58,048 nucleotides of DNA. Source: JAZKGA01 sp040386235 (GTDB lineage: Bacteria > Pseudomonadota > Alphaproteobacteria > Micavibrionales > Micavibrionaceae). The translations under genes and the position numbers were made by a program. The stretch is from the NCBI GenBank assembly GCA_040386235.1, contig JAZKGA010000003.1, forward strand, positions 1 through 58,048, in the 5' to 3' direction. Of the stretch, positions 24,914-30,714 are shown in pieces. The notes under the pieces were generated by a model that saw only the letters and a program-made list of their open reading frames with translations, was not told the DNA's origin and ran no database searches. Position 1 is the first letter of the stretch; each line of letters opens with the position of its first letter.

Positions 24914-25369
24914 ATGCCGGTGGACTCGGAAAATTTAGGAATCAAACAGGTTGAAAAAATCCTGTCCAGGGAAATCGGCGACTGGTTACGCTGGGGCCGC
25001 AATAAGGACTATTTGCCGGTGTCGTTTGGTTCGGTGCTGGGGCGTTTATACGTGCCAATGCGTGGCGATTTGGAAACCAAGCTGTATAAACCAGCACCAA
25101 TTAACGTGTTAGACGTATTGGAATTTGAAGCTTTGGTGGTTTCTCTTCCAGTGAAACAGCGGCAAGCATTTGTGATGCACCACCTCAACCGGGCAATCGT
25201 AAATGGCAAGGTAATCGAAAAGAAACGCGGCGGTGCCGAGAATGCTAGATTGCTGGGCGTTAATCGTTCCCGTTACTACGTTTTGCTGACGCAAGCACAC
25301 AATTTAATATTCAGGAAATGGCAGAAGCTTCAGCAAGATAAGTTTGAAAAAAAACATGCGGCCATGTAG
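24914..25369 (+). CDS. Late-gene regulator, antitermination/RinA-like with sigma-region-4-type helix-turn-helix
   Basis: 151 residues. The N-terminus (IKQVEKILSREIGDWLRWGR) and the C-terminal helix-turn-helix (VVSLPVKQRQAFVMHH, then ENARLLGVNRSRYYVLLTQA) match small phage late regulators of the Q/RinA type that use a sigma-region-4-like domain. As the last gene of the right early operon, it would switch on late transcription. Two terminators follow at 25424 and 25622, which fit a system in which late RNA polymerase must read through. Confidence 0.75.
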   Translation: MPVDSENLGIKQVEKILSREIGDWLRWGRNKDYLPVSFGSVLGRLYVPMRGDLETKLYKPAPINVLDVLEFEALVVSLPVKQRQAFVMHHLNRAIVNGKVIEKKRGGAENARLLGVNRSRYYVLLTQAHNLIFRKWQKLQQDKFEKKHAAM

Positions 25370-25423
25370 ACAAATGAAGGTGATTAACGTATACATTCGG
25401 CTAACCTAGAATTTCTATCTTTT

Positions 25424-25446
25424 AAGCCAGCCGCGTGCTGGCTTTT
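25424..25446 (+). terminator. Terminator of right early operon
   Basis: AAGCCAGC (25424-25431) and GCTGGCTT (25437-25444) form an 8-bp stem followed by TTCT. It lies 55 bases after the late-regulator stop. Confidence 0.85.
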
Positions 25447-25452
25447 CTATTC

Positions 25453-25596
25453 ATGAAAACCGAACCAGACAAAGAACGGAAGCCGATACCGGTTTCAATC
25501 GTAACTTACAGGGTTAAGCAGGTGGACAGAAAAGAAATGAAGCGCATCTTAGGAAGGGATTTGATAGATGCGGAAAGAAGCGGAAAGGCAAGGTAA
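25453..25596 (+). CDS. Small basic protein between two terminators
   Basis: 47 residues, MKTEPDKERKPIPVSIVTYR then a basic helix (VDRKEMKRILGRDLIDAERS). The ATG is only 7 bases past the first terminator and has no good ribosome site; a second terminator follows the stop. Coding potential is moderate. It may be expressed only when RNA polymerase reads through. Confidence 0.4.
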   Translation: MKTEPDKERKPIPVSIVTYRVKQVDRKEMKRILGRDLIDAERSGKAR

Positions 25597-25621
25597 CGAT
25601 TACTTAGCCAGCCAGCTAACC

Positions 25622-25648
25622 CCCCGGACAGGTCCGGGGATTTTTTTT
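25622..25648 (+). terminator. Second strong terminator
   Basis: CCCCGGAC and GTCCGGGG are a perfect 8-bp palindrome almost without a loop, then eight T. It ends all rightward early transcription before the convergent minus-strand genes. Confidence 0.92.
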
Positions 25649-25655
25649 AGGCGGC

Positions 25656-26030
25656 TTATGCAACGGGTTTGGAAAGACTTTCCAGGGTGTGGCCCTGGTC
25701 CACCAGCATTTTTAGCCAAGTTGGCTTCATGCCCCGCCCGCTCCATGTGCGAGTGGTATTAGGATCGCAATACAGCACTTCAGAAGGCTTTGTGGCCTTG
25801 TATGGCTTGCGTGGCATGCCGCGATCATCAAAGCCGCGCATAAGCTGCTCTACGGGCATTCCTACCGATTTAGCAATTTCAAGAATCTTCAGCTTCGCTT
25901 CGGCGAGGTCCGTTTTTTCGCGGTCCTTGATTTCGGCTTGCAGATGTTCGGTTAGCTGTTTGAGATATCGAGTCTCCAGACCCTTAACCAGGGCCATTGC
26001 ATCGGCAATTGCATCGTTACTAAATGACAT
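25656..26030 (-). CDS. H-NS family nucleoid protein
   Basis: 124 residues. The N-terminal two-thirds form a coiled-coil oligomerisation region (AMALVKGLETRYLKQLTEHL). The C-terminal DNA-binding part, CDPNTTRTWSGRGMKPTWL, carries the H-NS family motif W-(S/T)-G-R-G-x-x-P-x-W. H-NS proteins silence AT-rich DNA; a phage copy may protect or regulate the prophage, or interfere with the host silencer. AAAGGAAACG precedes the ATG at 26030. It is the last gene of the minus-strand small-gene cluster. Confidence 0.88.
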   Translation of the reverse strand: MSFSNDAIADAMALVKGLETRYLKQLTEHLQAEIKDREKTDLAEAKLKILEIAKSVGMPVEQLMRGFDDRGMPRKPYKATKPSEVLYCDPNTTRTWSGRGMKPTWLKMLVDQGHTLESLSKPVA

Positions 26031-26056
26031 GCGTTTCCTTTCGGTGGTTTGATTAA

Positions 26057-26266
26057 TTATTGGGCAGGCGGGACCATCTGGCCGCAGCATGGGCAAGGAT
26101 GACCGGCCATTGCCGCCATCTTGCCGATATACCGATAGACCGCGCCCGCATCAACGCCGATAGCCTTAGCAGCCGCATAAACGGTTACTTGGTTCTCAGC
26201 CATATATGCGACGGCCCGCGCGGCTTTCGATTTCGGCTTGCTTGCTGTATTATTGTCAGTAGCCAT
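26057..26266 (-). CDS. Small helix-turn-helix plus zinc-knuckle protein
   Basis: 69 residues: a helix-turn-helix (QVTVYAAAKAIGVDAGAVYR) then a C-x2-C end (CPCCGQMVPPAQ). It is read just before the H-NS-like gene and is probably a regulator. The C-terminal cysteine motif is oddly placed at the very end, so metal binding may need a dimer. Confidence 0.65.
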   Translation of the reverse strand: MATDNNTASKPKSKAARAVAYMAENQVTVYAAAKAIGVDAGAVYRYIGKMAAMAGHPCPCCGQMVPPAQ

Positions 26267-26292
26267 TTGTTTAACCCCTTTTCAAGTGGTTA

Positions 26293-26319
26293 GGGCCGGA
26301 ATCTGGAAAATTCCGGCCC
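26293..26319. promoter_or_regulatory. Perfect 10-bp intergenic hairpin without T run
   Basis: GGGCCGGAAT and ATTCCGGCCC pair around a 7-base loop. There is no T tract on either strand. Similar GC-rich hairpins sit in other gaps of this small-gene cluster. Confidence 0.6.
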
Positions 26320-26364
26320 GCCTGTTCTGATTATATGGGCAGGATAGCAATTGCGCAATGCCAA

Positions 26365-26550
26365 CTACTTACCTGCACTTACTTTCTTGATCGCCGCGTT
26401 AAGCATCCGCAACGGTTCCTTAGTGTCGCCTGGAGCGCTTACGAACGCCACGCTATCAAGCAAAACGCGGGATGCTTCCAGCGCTTCAAGTACGATGTCT
26501 TTTTCTTTTGGCAGAACGCCCAAGAACAGCACTGGCTTTTTGCTAGCCAT
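26365..26550 (-). CDS. Small hypothetical protein
   Basis: 61 residues, MASKKPVLFLGVLPKEKDI then a helical part rich in Ala, Leu and Glu. AAGGGGAAACT precedes the ATG. Flanked by GC hairpins. Not a recognised family. Confidence 0.55.
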   Translation of the reverse strand: MASKKPVLFLGVLPKEKDIVLEALEASRVLLDSVAFVSAPGDTKEPLRMLNAAIKKVSAGK

Positions 26551-26647
26551 AGTTTCCCCTTTTTGGTTGGACCCGCTGGAACGGGCGTTTGACTTCCTGG
26601 ACCGCTTGCGCGGTTTCGTCCGTTGTCACACGGACTCGTCAGCAGGG

Positions 26648-26866
26648 TTAGGTTTTGCGAGTCCAGGGATAGTAACTAGCCAGGACATCGTAAGGCTTCG
26701 CCGTCACGCGTTCCTCACAGGTTCGCGCCGCCTCCAATAAAATCTTGGCTAAGGCGCGCATGTCCGCTGGGCGAAGTTCTGCGCCTTCCCCCGGCAGGCT
26801 ATCCACGATTGCCAAGGGTTGCCCCAACCGGCATTTGGTATAAGTGATTTTGATGGCAGGTTTCAT
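26648..26866 (-). CDS. Small hypothetical protein
   Basis: 72 residues with beta strands at the N-terminus (AIKITYTKCRLGQPLAIVDS) and a helix (MRALAKILLEAARTCEERV). The ATG overlaps the stop of the 42-residue gene upstream (ATGA), which fixes the start. Unknown function. Confidence 0.6.
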   Translation of the reverse strand: MKPAIKITYTKCRLGQPLAIVDSLPGEGAELRPADMRALAKILLEAARTCEERVTAKPYDVLASYYPWTRKT

Positions 26867-26991
26867 TTCTGCGCATCCTCGATTACCGTAGCAGCTTCGC
26901 GCAGGGCTTCGGCCATCTTTGCATCTTCGGTTTCGATTTCGTCGGCAGCGGCGAGCAGTTGCGATTTCAGTGCGTTGATATTGACGGACAT
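26863..26991 (-). CDS. 42-residue helical protein
   Basis: MSVNINALKSQLLAAADEIE then a second helix to the C-terminus. AAGGGG precedes the ATG and its stop overlaps the next gene by ATGA. It is too short for routine gene finders, but ribosome site and coupling support it. Probably a small coiled-coil protein. Confidence 0.55.
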   Translation of the reverse strand: MSVNINALKSQLLAAADEIETEDAKMAEALREAATVIEDAQK

Positions 26992-27040
26992 TTTGTTCCC
27001 CTTTACACGTCAGCCCAGTGCCGACGCTTTCACGCCTGCG

Positions 27041-27057
27041 GCCCGCTCGGAGCGGGC
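27041..27057. promoter_or_regulatory. Intergenic GC hairpin
   Basis: GCCCGCT and AGCGGGC pair around CGG, between the genes at 26863-26991 and 27082-27204. No T run on either side. Confidence 0.5.
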
Positions 27058-27081
27058 TTGGGGTGGTGCTGTGGGGTGCGG

Positions 27082-27204
27082 TCAGCCGTGCAGGCGGAAC
27101 CAAGTCGCATAGCTGTAGGGCGGATACACGCCGTTCCTCTCGCACGCGGCGACGTACTCGCGGTACTCTATGAAGGATTCGGTAGTGCTTTGGTTAAGTG
27201 CCAT
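27082..27204 (-). CDS. 40-residue hypothetical protein
   Basis: MALNQSTTESFIEYREYVAA followed by an aromatic-rich end (YPPYSYATWFRLHG). CTGGAGAACG precedes the ATG. A UUCG hairpin lies just upstream of that ribosome site. Unknown function; small size limits confidence. Confidence 0.5.
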   Translation of the reverse strand: MALNQSTTESFIEYREYVAACERNGVYPPYSYATWFRLHG

Positions 27205-27219
27205 TTCGTTCTCCAGTAA

Positions 27220-27233
27220 GCGCCCGAAGGCGC
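27220..27233 (-). promoter_or_regulatory. UUCG-tetraloop hairpin ahead of a ribosome site
   Basis: On the minus strand GCGCC-TTCG-GGCGC folds as a very stable tetraloop hairpin, 3 bases before CTGGAG of the gene starting at 27204. The same hairpin precedes the gene starting at 27503. Confidence 0.65.
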
Positions 27234-27239
27234 AGATGA

Positions 27240-27503
27240 TCAATTGTCCAGGCCGCAGACGCGGAAGCCACATTTATTCAACGCCCAGATTGCCTCTTCG
27301 GCGTCGTCCTGGCTGCTCGGCGAATCAGCCCACTCTGCGGCGCTGATGATGGTGTTGCCGCCAGCGCGGGCCAACGTGTGTCCGCTTACTGGTGTCAGCA
27401 TCACACTACCGTCTGCGCGGCGATTGATTTCCACTTTTGCCATGATTGTGTGGTGGTCGCCCTTCTGTGCGTTCAGGCCGCTGGTGTATTTGATGAATTG
27501 CAT
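27240..27503 (-). CDS. Small hypothetical protein
   Basis: 87 residues with a beta-rich first half (AKVEINRRADGSVMLTPVSG) and a helical acidic second half with two Cys near the end. CTGGAGAAAATC precedes the ATG at 27503. An internal ATG at residue 21 is an alternative start. Family unknown. Confidence 0.55.
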   Translation of the reverse strand: MQFIKYTSGLNAQKGDHHTIMAKVEINRRADGSVMLTPVSGHTLARAGGNTIISAAEWADSPSSQDDAEEAIWALNKCGFRVCGLDN

Positions 27504-27518
27504 GATTTTCTCCAGGTT

Positions 27519-27532
27519 GCGCCCGAAGGCGC
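27519..27532 (-). promoter_or_regulatory. UUCG-tetraloop hairpin ahead of a ribosome site
   Basis: Second copy of the minus-strand GCGCC-TTCG-GGCGC hairpin, followed by AACCTGGAG of the gene starting at 27503. It lies between that gene and the one ending at 27543. Confidence 0.65.
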
Positions 27533-27542
27533 GGGGTTGTTG

Positions 27543-27908
27543 TTAATTAAAAATATTGCCGTCAACGCTTTTGTACGGGGTCTTTGGTGCGGCTTCGTTC
27601 GCTGCATCCACCAGCTTGCGCACTACGGCCATTGCGGCTTCCCATTCGGTGGTGCCGAAGGTCAGGCTATTTACAACGGCGCGGGCTGCTTTCAGTTCTT
27701 TTGCAATCTTAGCCGCTCCACTTGCCGCAACATCCGATGCCGGTTTCTGTTCAACAGCGATCCCAACACCGCGCAGGATAGCGGCGGCTTCTTTCAGGGA
27801 TGGCATTTTGAAGTTGTTCAGCTTGGCAGGCAGCGACATAACGGATTTTGCGTTGATGACGTAGGCAATGCGCTGTTTGCCGTTTTGGTCTTTGTAGCTG
27901 CTAAGCAT
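27543..27908 (-). CDS. Hypothetical helical protein
   Basis: 121 residues, first gene behind the promoter at 27956-27984. The N-terminus is beta-like (SSYKDQNGKQRIAYVINAKS), the rest is Ala/Lys-rich helix. GGAGAAC precedes the ATG. Unknown function. Confidence 0.55.
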   Translation of the reverse strand: MLSSYKDQNGKQRIAYVINAKSVMSLPAKLNNFKMPSLKEAAAILRGVGIAVEQKPASDVAASGAAKIAKELKAARAVVNSLTFGTTEWEAAMAVVRKLVDAANEAAPKTPYKSVDGNIFN

Positions 27909-27955
27909 GGTGTTCTCCGAGAGGTGCCGCGCCGGATGCGCAGTGCATGTGTAGT

Positions 27956-27984
27956 ACTATATGTCAAAAACAGGCATATAGCAA
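27956..27984 (-). promoter_or_regulatory. Minus-strand promoter with TATGTCA-type operator
   Basis: On the minus strand TTGCTA (27979-27984), a 17-base spacer TATGCCTGTTTTTGACA and TATAGT (27956-27961). It matches the promoter at 28632-28660 almost base for base in the spacer ends. The palindromic element TATG..CA / TGACATA within the spacer is a candidate operator. Confidence 0.72.
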
Positions 27985-28004
27985 ACACTAATTTGCGATC
28001 TGGA

Positions 28005-28028
28005 AAAGAAAAAAGCCCCGAAGGGCTT
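28005..28028 (-). terminator. Terminator of the 28027-28601 gene group
   Basis: AAGCCC and GGGCTT pair around a TTCG loop on the minus strand and run into TTTTTTCTTTT. It ends the transcript started at 28632 just upstream of the next minus-strand promoter. Confidence 0.82.
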
Positions 28029-28221
28029 AAATGTAACGGCTGAAGAATCGGCAATGCTTAACGGGGTAGCCATCGGCCCAGGCGTTAGCGGCTACATGAT
28101 GCACGATCCAGTTGCCGCGCCACCGCTTACCGAAGCGCACGTTAAACAGGCGCAGGAACGGCACGCACAGCGCCGCTATGGCGGTCTGGAGCCAGTATTG
28201 CAGGAAGTGTAGGGCGCGCAT
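28027..28221 (-). CDS. Small membrane-associated protein
   Basis: 64 residues. A hydrophobic segment (about 6-25) at the N-terminus is followed by a basic part rich in Arg, His and Trp. It is probably an inner-membrane peptide with a cytoplasmic basic tail. The stop lies inside the terminator stem. Confidence 0.5.
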   Translation of the reverse strand: MRALHFLQYWLQTAIAALCVPFLRLFNVRFGKRWRGNWIVHHVAANAWADGYPVKHCRFFSRYI

Positions 28222-28223
28222 GA

Positions 28224-28391
28224 TTAGTACCCCAGCCAGTTGCGGACGCCTTCCCAGGTAGCCGGGATGATTTCCGGCACGCTGAAGGCTACGCCGTCGC
28301 GGCTGTACTGTGCCACAACCGAAATCGAATCTTCGGTGTGGCCGGTGACTTCGATAGAATGCTGCGCGAGGAAGATAAGTAGGGCTTTCAT
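28224..28391 (-). CDS. 55-residue hypothetical protein
   Basis: MKALLIFLAQHSIEVTGHTE, a beta-hairpin-like middle (ISVVAQYSRDGVAFSV) and an end with WEGVRNWLGY. It fills the gap between two neighbours with 2 and 9 bases to spare, which supports it as a real gene. Unknown family. Confidence 0.55.
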   Translation of the reverse strand: MKALLIFLAQHSIEVTGHTEDSISVVAQYSRDGVAFSVPEIIPATWEGVRNWLGY

Positions 28392-28400
28392 GGTTGCGCC

Positions 28401-28601
28401 TTAGATGTCGAATTCGTCAACGTTAGCCAGGGCGATTACAACGCCGTCCGCATCACGCAACGCGGCTTCATGACCGGTCATAGTAACGCGGAAGGTAACA
28501 TTGCCCTTTGGTGCGCGATCTTCGTTGCCACGGCATGCATTGAAAATGGCTTCGGTTGCTTTGCCTTCGGTGATGGTGGCGGCATGGGTCAGGTTCATCA
28601 T
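28401..28601 (-). CDS. 66-residue hypothetical protein
   Basis: GGAG precedes two adjacent ATG codons (28601, 28598). A helical start (MMNLTHAATITEGKATEAI) leads to a beta-rich domain (NVTFRVTMTGHEAALRDADG). First gene behind the TATGTCA promoter. Unknown function. Confidence 0.55.
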   Translation of the reverse strand: MMNLTHAATITEGKATEAIFNACRGNEDRAPKGNVTFRVTMTGHEAALRDADGVVIALANVDEFDI

Positions 28602-28631
28602 AGTAATCTCCGGGTGCGTTAAAGTAGAGTC

Positions 28632-28660
28632 AGTATATGTCATGTTTTGACATACAGCAA
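28632..28660 (-). promoter_or_regulatory. Minus-strand promoter with perfect TATGTCA/TGACATA palindrome
   Basis: On the minus strand TTGCTG (28655-28660), spacer TATGTCAAAACATGACA of 17 bases, TATACT (28632-28637). The spacer is nearly all palindrome (TATGTCA, 5 bases, TGACATA), a classic repressor site. It drives the genes from 28601 leftward and pairs with the similar promoter at 27956. Confidence 0.78.
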
Positions 28661-28694
28661 GGACTGATTTTGATATTTGGAAAAGAAATTTACG

Positions 28695-28910
28695 ATGAGT
28701 GCAAAAGTTGTTCCCTGCGAATGCCCGATATGCCGTAAGAAGTTCCTAGCACGCCGGGACCAGATGCGGCTAGCACAGGCTTCCGGTAGGCAGGTTCCTT
28801 GCTGTTCCAACCGCTGCGAGCGGGAACGCCGGTACGCGCCACAACGGGACGCAAAATGGACGGCAGAACAAAGAAAAATAGTAGATGGCTTTACACTGCC
28901 TAATATATAA
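28695..28910 (+). CDS. Small zinc-finger protein
   Basis: 71 residues with C-x-C-x2-C (PCECPICRKKF) and C-C-x3-C (PCCSNRCERER) clusters, then a basic/helical end. The ATG at 28695 is preferred to an upstream TTG that lacks support. Such fingers in phages bind DNA, RNA or host proteins. It opens a short plus-strand group that leads to the tRNA array. Confidence 0.65.
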   Translation: MSAKVVPCECPICRKKFLARRDQMRLAQASGRQVPCCSNRCERERRYAPQRDAKWTAEQRKIVDGFTLPNI

Positions 28911-28959
28911 GATATACAGACATCTACTACAGCAGATTAAGAAATGATGAAGGTTCCAA

Positions 28960-29292
28960 ATGGATATTAGTACACCACGCCCAGCCGGATTAGTACCCGG
29001 TTCGCCGGAATGGCTGGCGGAAATCCAGGGACCGAAATTGGTAATGCGTTTGATTAGTGAGATTGAAGCGCAACCGGTTGGTAATATGTCGCCAACCGGC
29101 GCGCGCCTTCTAGGGATGGCATTAGACAGGATCATGCCAAGCCTTACAGCGGTTCATCATACCGGCGACGGCAATTTCGCCACTATGACCGATGAGCAGC
29201 TTAAGGAAAAGCTGCGCGTATTGCTTGGGGAAAAAGAAGCATCGGTATTTGACATGAAGAATGCCGAAGTTGTGGAATTTAAAGAAAGCTAG
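28960..29292 (+). CDS. Hypothetical protein, possible small terminase-like
   Basis: 110 residues. Pro-rich start, a helical middle (AEIQGPKLVMRLISEIEAQ, then GARLLGMALDRIMPSL) and an end with TAVHHTGDGNFATMTDEQLK that resembles the C-terminal end of some small terminase subunits. The large subunit is 19 kb away (48182), so this is a weak guess. AAGG precedes the ATG. Confidence 0.5.
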   Translation: MDISTPRPAGLVPGSPEWLAEIQGPKLVMRLISEIEAQPVGNMSPTGARLLGMALDRIMPSLTAVHHTGDGNFATMTDEQLKEKLRVLLGEKEASVFDMKNAEVVEFKES

Positions 29293-29304
29293 TCCGCAAG
29301 GGCA

Positions 29305-29381
29305 TTAACTAGTAAGTGCCAGACTTCTTCCACAGGCTGCATTAGTGGGCGGGAGCGCGAAAACTGGCACTTACCAGTTAA
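29305..29381. repeat. 18-bp inverted repeat with 41-base spacer
   Basis: TTAACTAGTAAGTGCCAG (29305-29322) and CTGGCACTTACCAGTTAA (29364-29381) pair with a single A/G difference. The spacer is GC-rich and holds no gene. The arms start 12 bases after the stop of 28960-29292 and end 12 bases before the next ATG. Its length and symmetry suggest a protein-binding site or large RNA hairpin. Confidence 0.85.
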
Positions 29382-29393
29382 TAAGGGATTGAA

Positions 29394-29567
29394 ATGGAAG
29401 AAGACTTCGCAATGCTGGTAACGCTGGTCAAGCGTATGGCAGATGCCAGTTTAGTTCAAGCGCGTAAGATTGAAGACTTGCAAGCGCGGGTCAAAGCACT
29501 TGAGAATCCTAATGCGGAATTTGCTGCCGCACACGCGGAATATTTCAATCCAAAATACGAAGGTTGA
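29394..29567 (+). CDS. 57-residue coiled-coil protein
   Basis: MEEDFAMLVTLVKRMADASL then a leucine-zipper-like helix (ARKIEDLQARVKALENP) and an aromatic end (EYFNPKYEG). AAGGGATTGA precedes the ATG. The stop codon abuts the first base of tRNA-Gln (29568), so protein and tRNAs share a transcript. Possible small oligomeric protein. Confidence 0.6.
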   Translation: MEEDFAMLVTLVKRMADASLVQARKIEDLQARVKALENPNAEFAAAHAEYFNPKYEG

Positions 29568-29629
29568 TGCGGATTAGCAGAAGCCTTTGAAGCTTTTGGC
29601 CGGTGGTTCGAATCCATCATCCGTAGCCA
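29568..29629 (+). tRNA. tRNA-Gln(UUG) lacking the D-arm
   Basis: 62 bases. Acceptor TGCGGAT/ATCCGTA (one G-U), anticodon stem GAAGC/GCTTT with loop CTTTGAA (anticodon TTG), T-arm GGTGG-TTCGAAT-CCATC, then GCCA. The U1-A72 pair and G73 fit glutamine tRNAs. Only 5 bases (TAGCA) join acceptor and anticodon stems in place of a D-arm. GCA ends that piece as if two GCA copies had recombined. It may be inactive or a truly D-armless tRNA. Confidence 0.75.
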
Positions 29630-29635
29630 GTTAAT

Positions 29636-29710
29636 GAACCGTTCGACTTCTAGTGAGGTCAGCAGGCTTTCAACTTGCGCAGATGGGAGCATAACCCATA
29701 CGGTTTACCA
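29636..29710 (+). tRNA. tRNA-Glu(UUC) with an atypical T-loop
   Basis: 75 bases. Acceptor GAACCGT/ACGGTTT, D-arm GAC-TTCTAGTGAG-GTC, anticodon stem GCAGG/CTTGC with loop CTTTCAA (TTC), T-stem ATGGG/CCCAT, then ACCA. The T-loop reads AGCATAA instead of the near-universal TTCRANY. The D-arm sequence TTCTAG resembles bacterial glutamate tRNAs. It ends one base before tRNA-Thr. Covariance tools may score it low. Confidence 0.7.
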
Positions 29711-29711
29711 T

Positions 29712-29787
29712 GCCGGTATAGCTCAGATGGTAGAGCGGTGGCTTTGTAAACCACAGGCGATAGGTTCGATTCCTGTTACCGGCTCCA
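29712..29787 (+). tRNA. tRNA-Thr(UGU)
   Basis: 76 bases. Acceptor GCCGGTA/TACCGGC, D-stem GCTC/GAGC, anticodon loop TTTGTAA (TGT) with a C-A mismatch at the base of the stem, T-arm ATAGG-TTCGATT-CCTGT, encoded TCCA. Canonical otherwise. Confidence 0.92.
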
Positions 29788-29795
29788 GATTTAAA

Positions 29796-29871
29796 TGGCA
29801 TATAGCTCAGTTGGTAGAGTCCCGGACTGTTAATCCGGTGGTCCTTGGTTCGAACCCAAGTTTGCCAGCCA
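29796..29871 (+). tRNA. tRNA-Asn(GUU)
   Basis: 76 bases. Acceptor TGGCATA/TTTGCCA (one T-T mismatch), D-stem GCTC/GAGT, anticodon stem CCGGA/TCCGG with loop CTGTTAA (GTT), T-arm CTTGG-TTCGAAC-CCAAG, encoded GCCA. Confidence 0.93.
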
Positions 29872-29875
29872 GTTT

Positions 29876-29949
29876 GCGGGACTAGCTTAATGGCAAAGCT
29901 AAAGCCTTCCAAGCTTAAGACGCCGGTTCGATTCCGGCGTTCCGCTCCA
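29876..29949 (+). tRNA. tRNA-Gly(UCC)
   Basis: 74 bases. Acceptor GCGGGAC/GTTCCGC, D-stem GCTT/AAGC, anticodon loop CTTCCAA (TCC), T-arm GCCGG-TTCGATT-CCGGC, encoded TCCA. Its anticodon arm AAGC-CTTCCAA-GCTT resembles that of the tRNA-Gln above. The CCA end directly abuts the stop codon of the convergent minus-strand gene (29950) with no terminator between. Confidence 0.92.
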
Positions 29950-30258
29950 CTAATCGCCAGCAAACGGGCGGCGAAGCTCAAAGTAAATGCACGCAGCAAT
30001 AGCGGCTTCCCGGCGTGTCATTTCTGGTGGGTCTTCTTGGTTCCCTCCATAGCATGAACAAAGCTTCTTCTGATGACCAACAGAACCCAATGCGCCGCGC
30101 ATACTGCACTCGTGATGGATGGCCGGACCTTTGCCGGTCTGTGTACCCATATCGCCTTCTTGGATTGGTTCTTCGCACCATGCACACGGCTGACCTATTG
30201 GTGTTTCGATCTGGATTTCATCCGGCTTACGTAGTTTTTCGGGGCCAAAGTAGTTCAT
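29950..30258 (-). CDS. Zinc-binding hypothetical protein, last gene of minus operon
   Basis: 102 residues, start fixed by ATGA overlap with the preceding stop. A C-x2-C (PCAWCEEP) and H-H-x-C (IHHECSMRG) arrangement, then C-x-C (LCSCYGG), predicts a treble-clef-like zinc site. The end is helical. Phage proteins of this plan are common and uncharacterised. Confidence 0.62.
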   Translation of the reverse strand: MNYFGPEKLRKPDEIQIETPIGQPCAWCEEPIQEGDMGTQTGKGPAIHHECSMRGALGSVGHQKKLCSCYGGNQEDPPEMTRREAAIAACIYFELRRPFAGD

Positions 30259-30497
30259 AGCCAGCACCCGATAATTGCCGGTTCATCTTCCGGTGCGCGC
30301 GATACGAAGTGCAAGATACGGTTTTCTGCTATCTCGACAAGTTCGGCGACTTCTTCCGCATTACTGCCGAACACTATGCCGTCTGTAATGCTGATGAGCG
30401 GTTTATTGTCTTTGACGCTGACAACAGAAAGACGCCCGACAAAGCGTGTCGGAAAATCATCTGGATGCTTAAAGACAGTCCATATACGAAGATTCAT
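30255..30497 (-). CDS. Hypothetical protein
   Basis: 80 residues with ATGA overlaps at both ends. A beta-rich first half (FVGRLSVVSVKDNKPLISIT) and an acidic helix (AEEVAELVEIAENRILHFVS). Family unknown; part of the long minus-strand operon. Confidence 0.6.
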   Translation of the reverse strand: MNLRIWTVFKHPDDFPTRFVGRLSVVSVKDNKPLISITDGIVFGSNAEEVAELVEIAENRILHFVSRAPEDEPAIIGCWL

Positions 30498-30706
30498 TGC
30501 TGCATTCCTTTCATATCCGTGCGGATTTGTTTAGCAATGCTTTCCAAGATGTCGGGGATTGCATTTAGCAACTTCGGGCTTACGGATTGAACAGAAAAGC
30601 CGCTGCCTTGATTGCCATGCGAAATGATTACGCAGGCAAAAGCCGCTTCGGTTTCTTCCCTTACTTTGGTGCAGATGGGGTCATATTTGCCGGGTCCGTG
30701 GCTCAT
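30494..30706 (-). CDS. Small protein of the operon's repeated family (FxxVI..G)
   Basis: 70 residues: AAFACVIISHGNQGSGFSVQ then SVSPKLLNAIPDILESIAKQ. The plan (hydrophobic strand, Gly-rich turn, second strand, helix ending ESIAK) is shared with other small proteins at 33197, 33629, 33944, 34778 and 35024 in the same operon. Function unknown. Confidence 0.6.
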   Translation of the reverse strand: MSHGPGKYDPICTKVREETEAAFACVIISHGNQGSGFSVQSVSPKLLNAIPDILESIAKQIRTDMKGMQQ

Positions 30707-30714
30707 AGTTATCT

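Noticed and set aside
29556..29629. A normal-length 74-base tRNA starting at TACGAAG instead of the D-armless tRNA-Gln
   Set aside because: Its acceptor stem would have two mismatches and no D-stem of normal position, while the 62-base version has a fully paired acceptor, U1-A72 and G73 as expected for glutamine.
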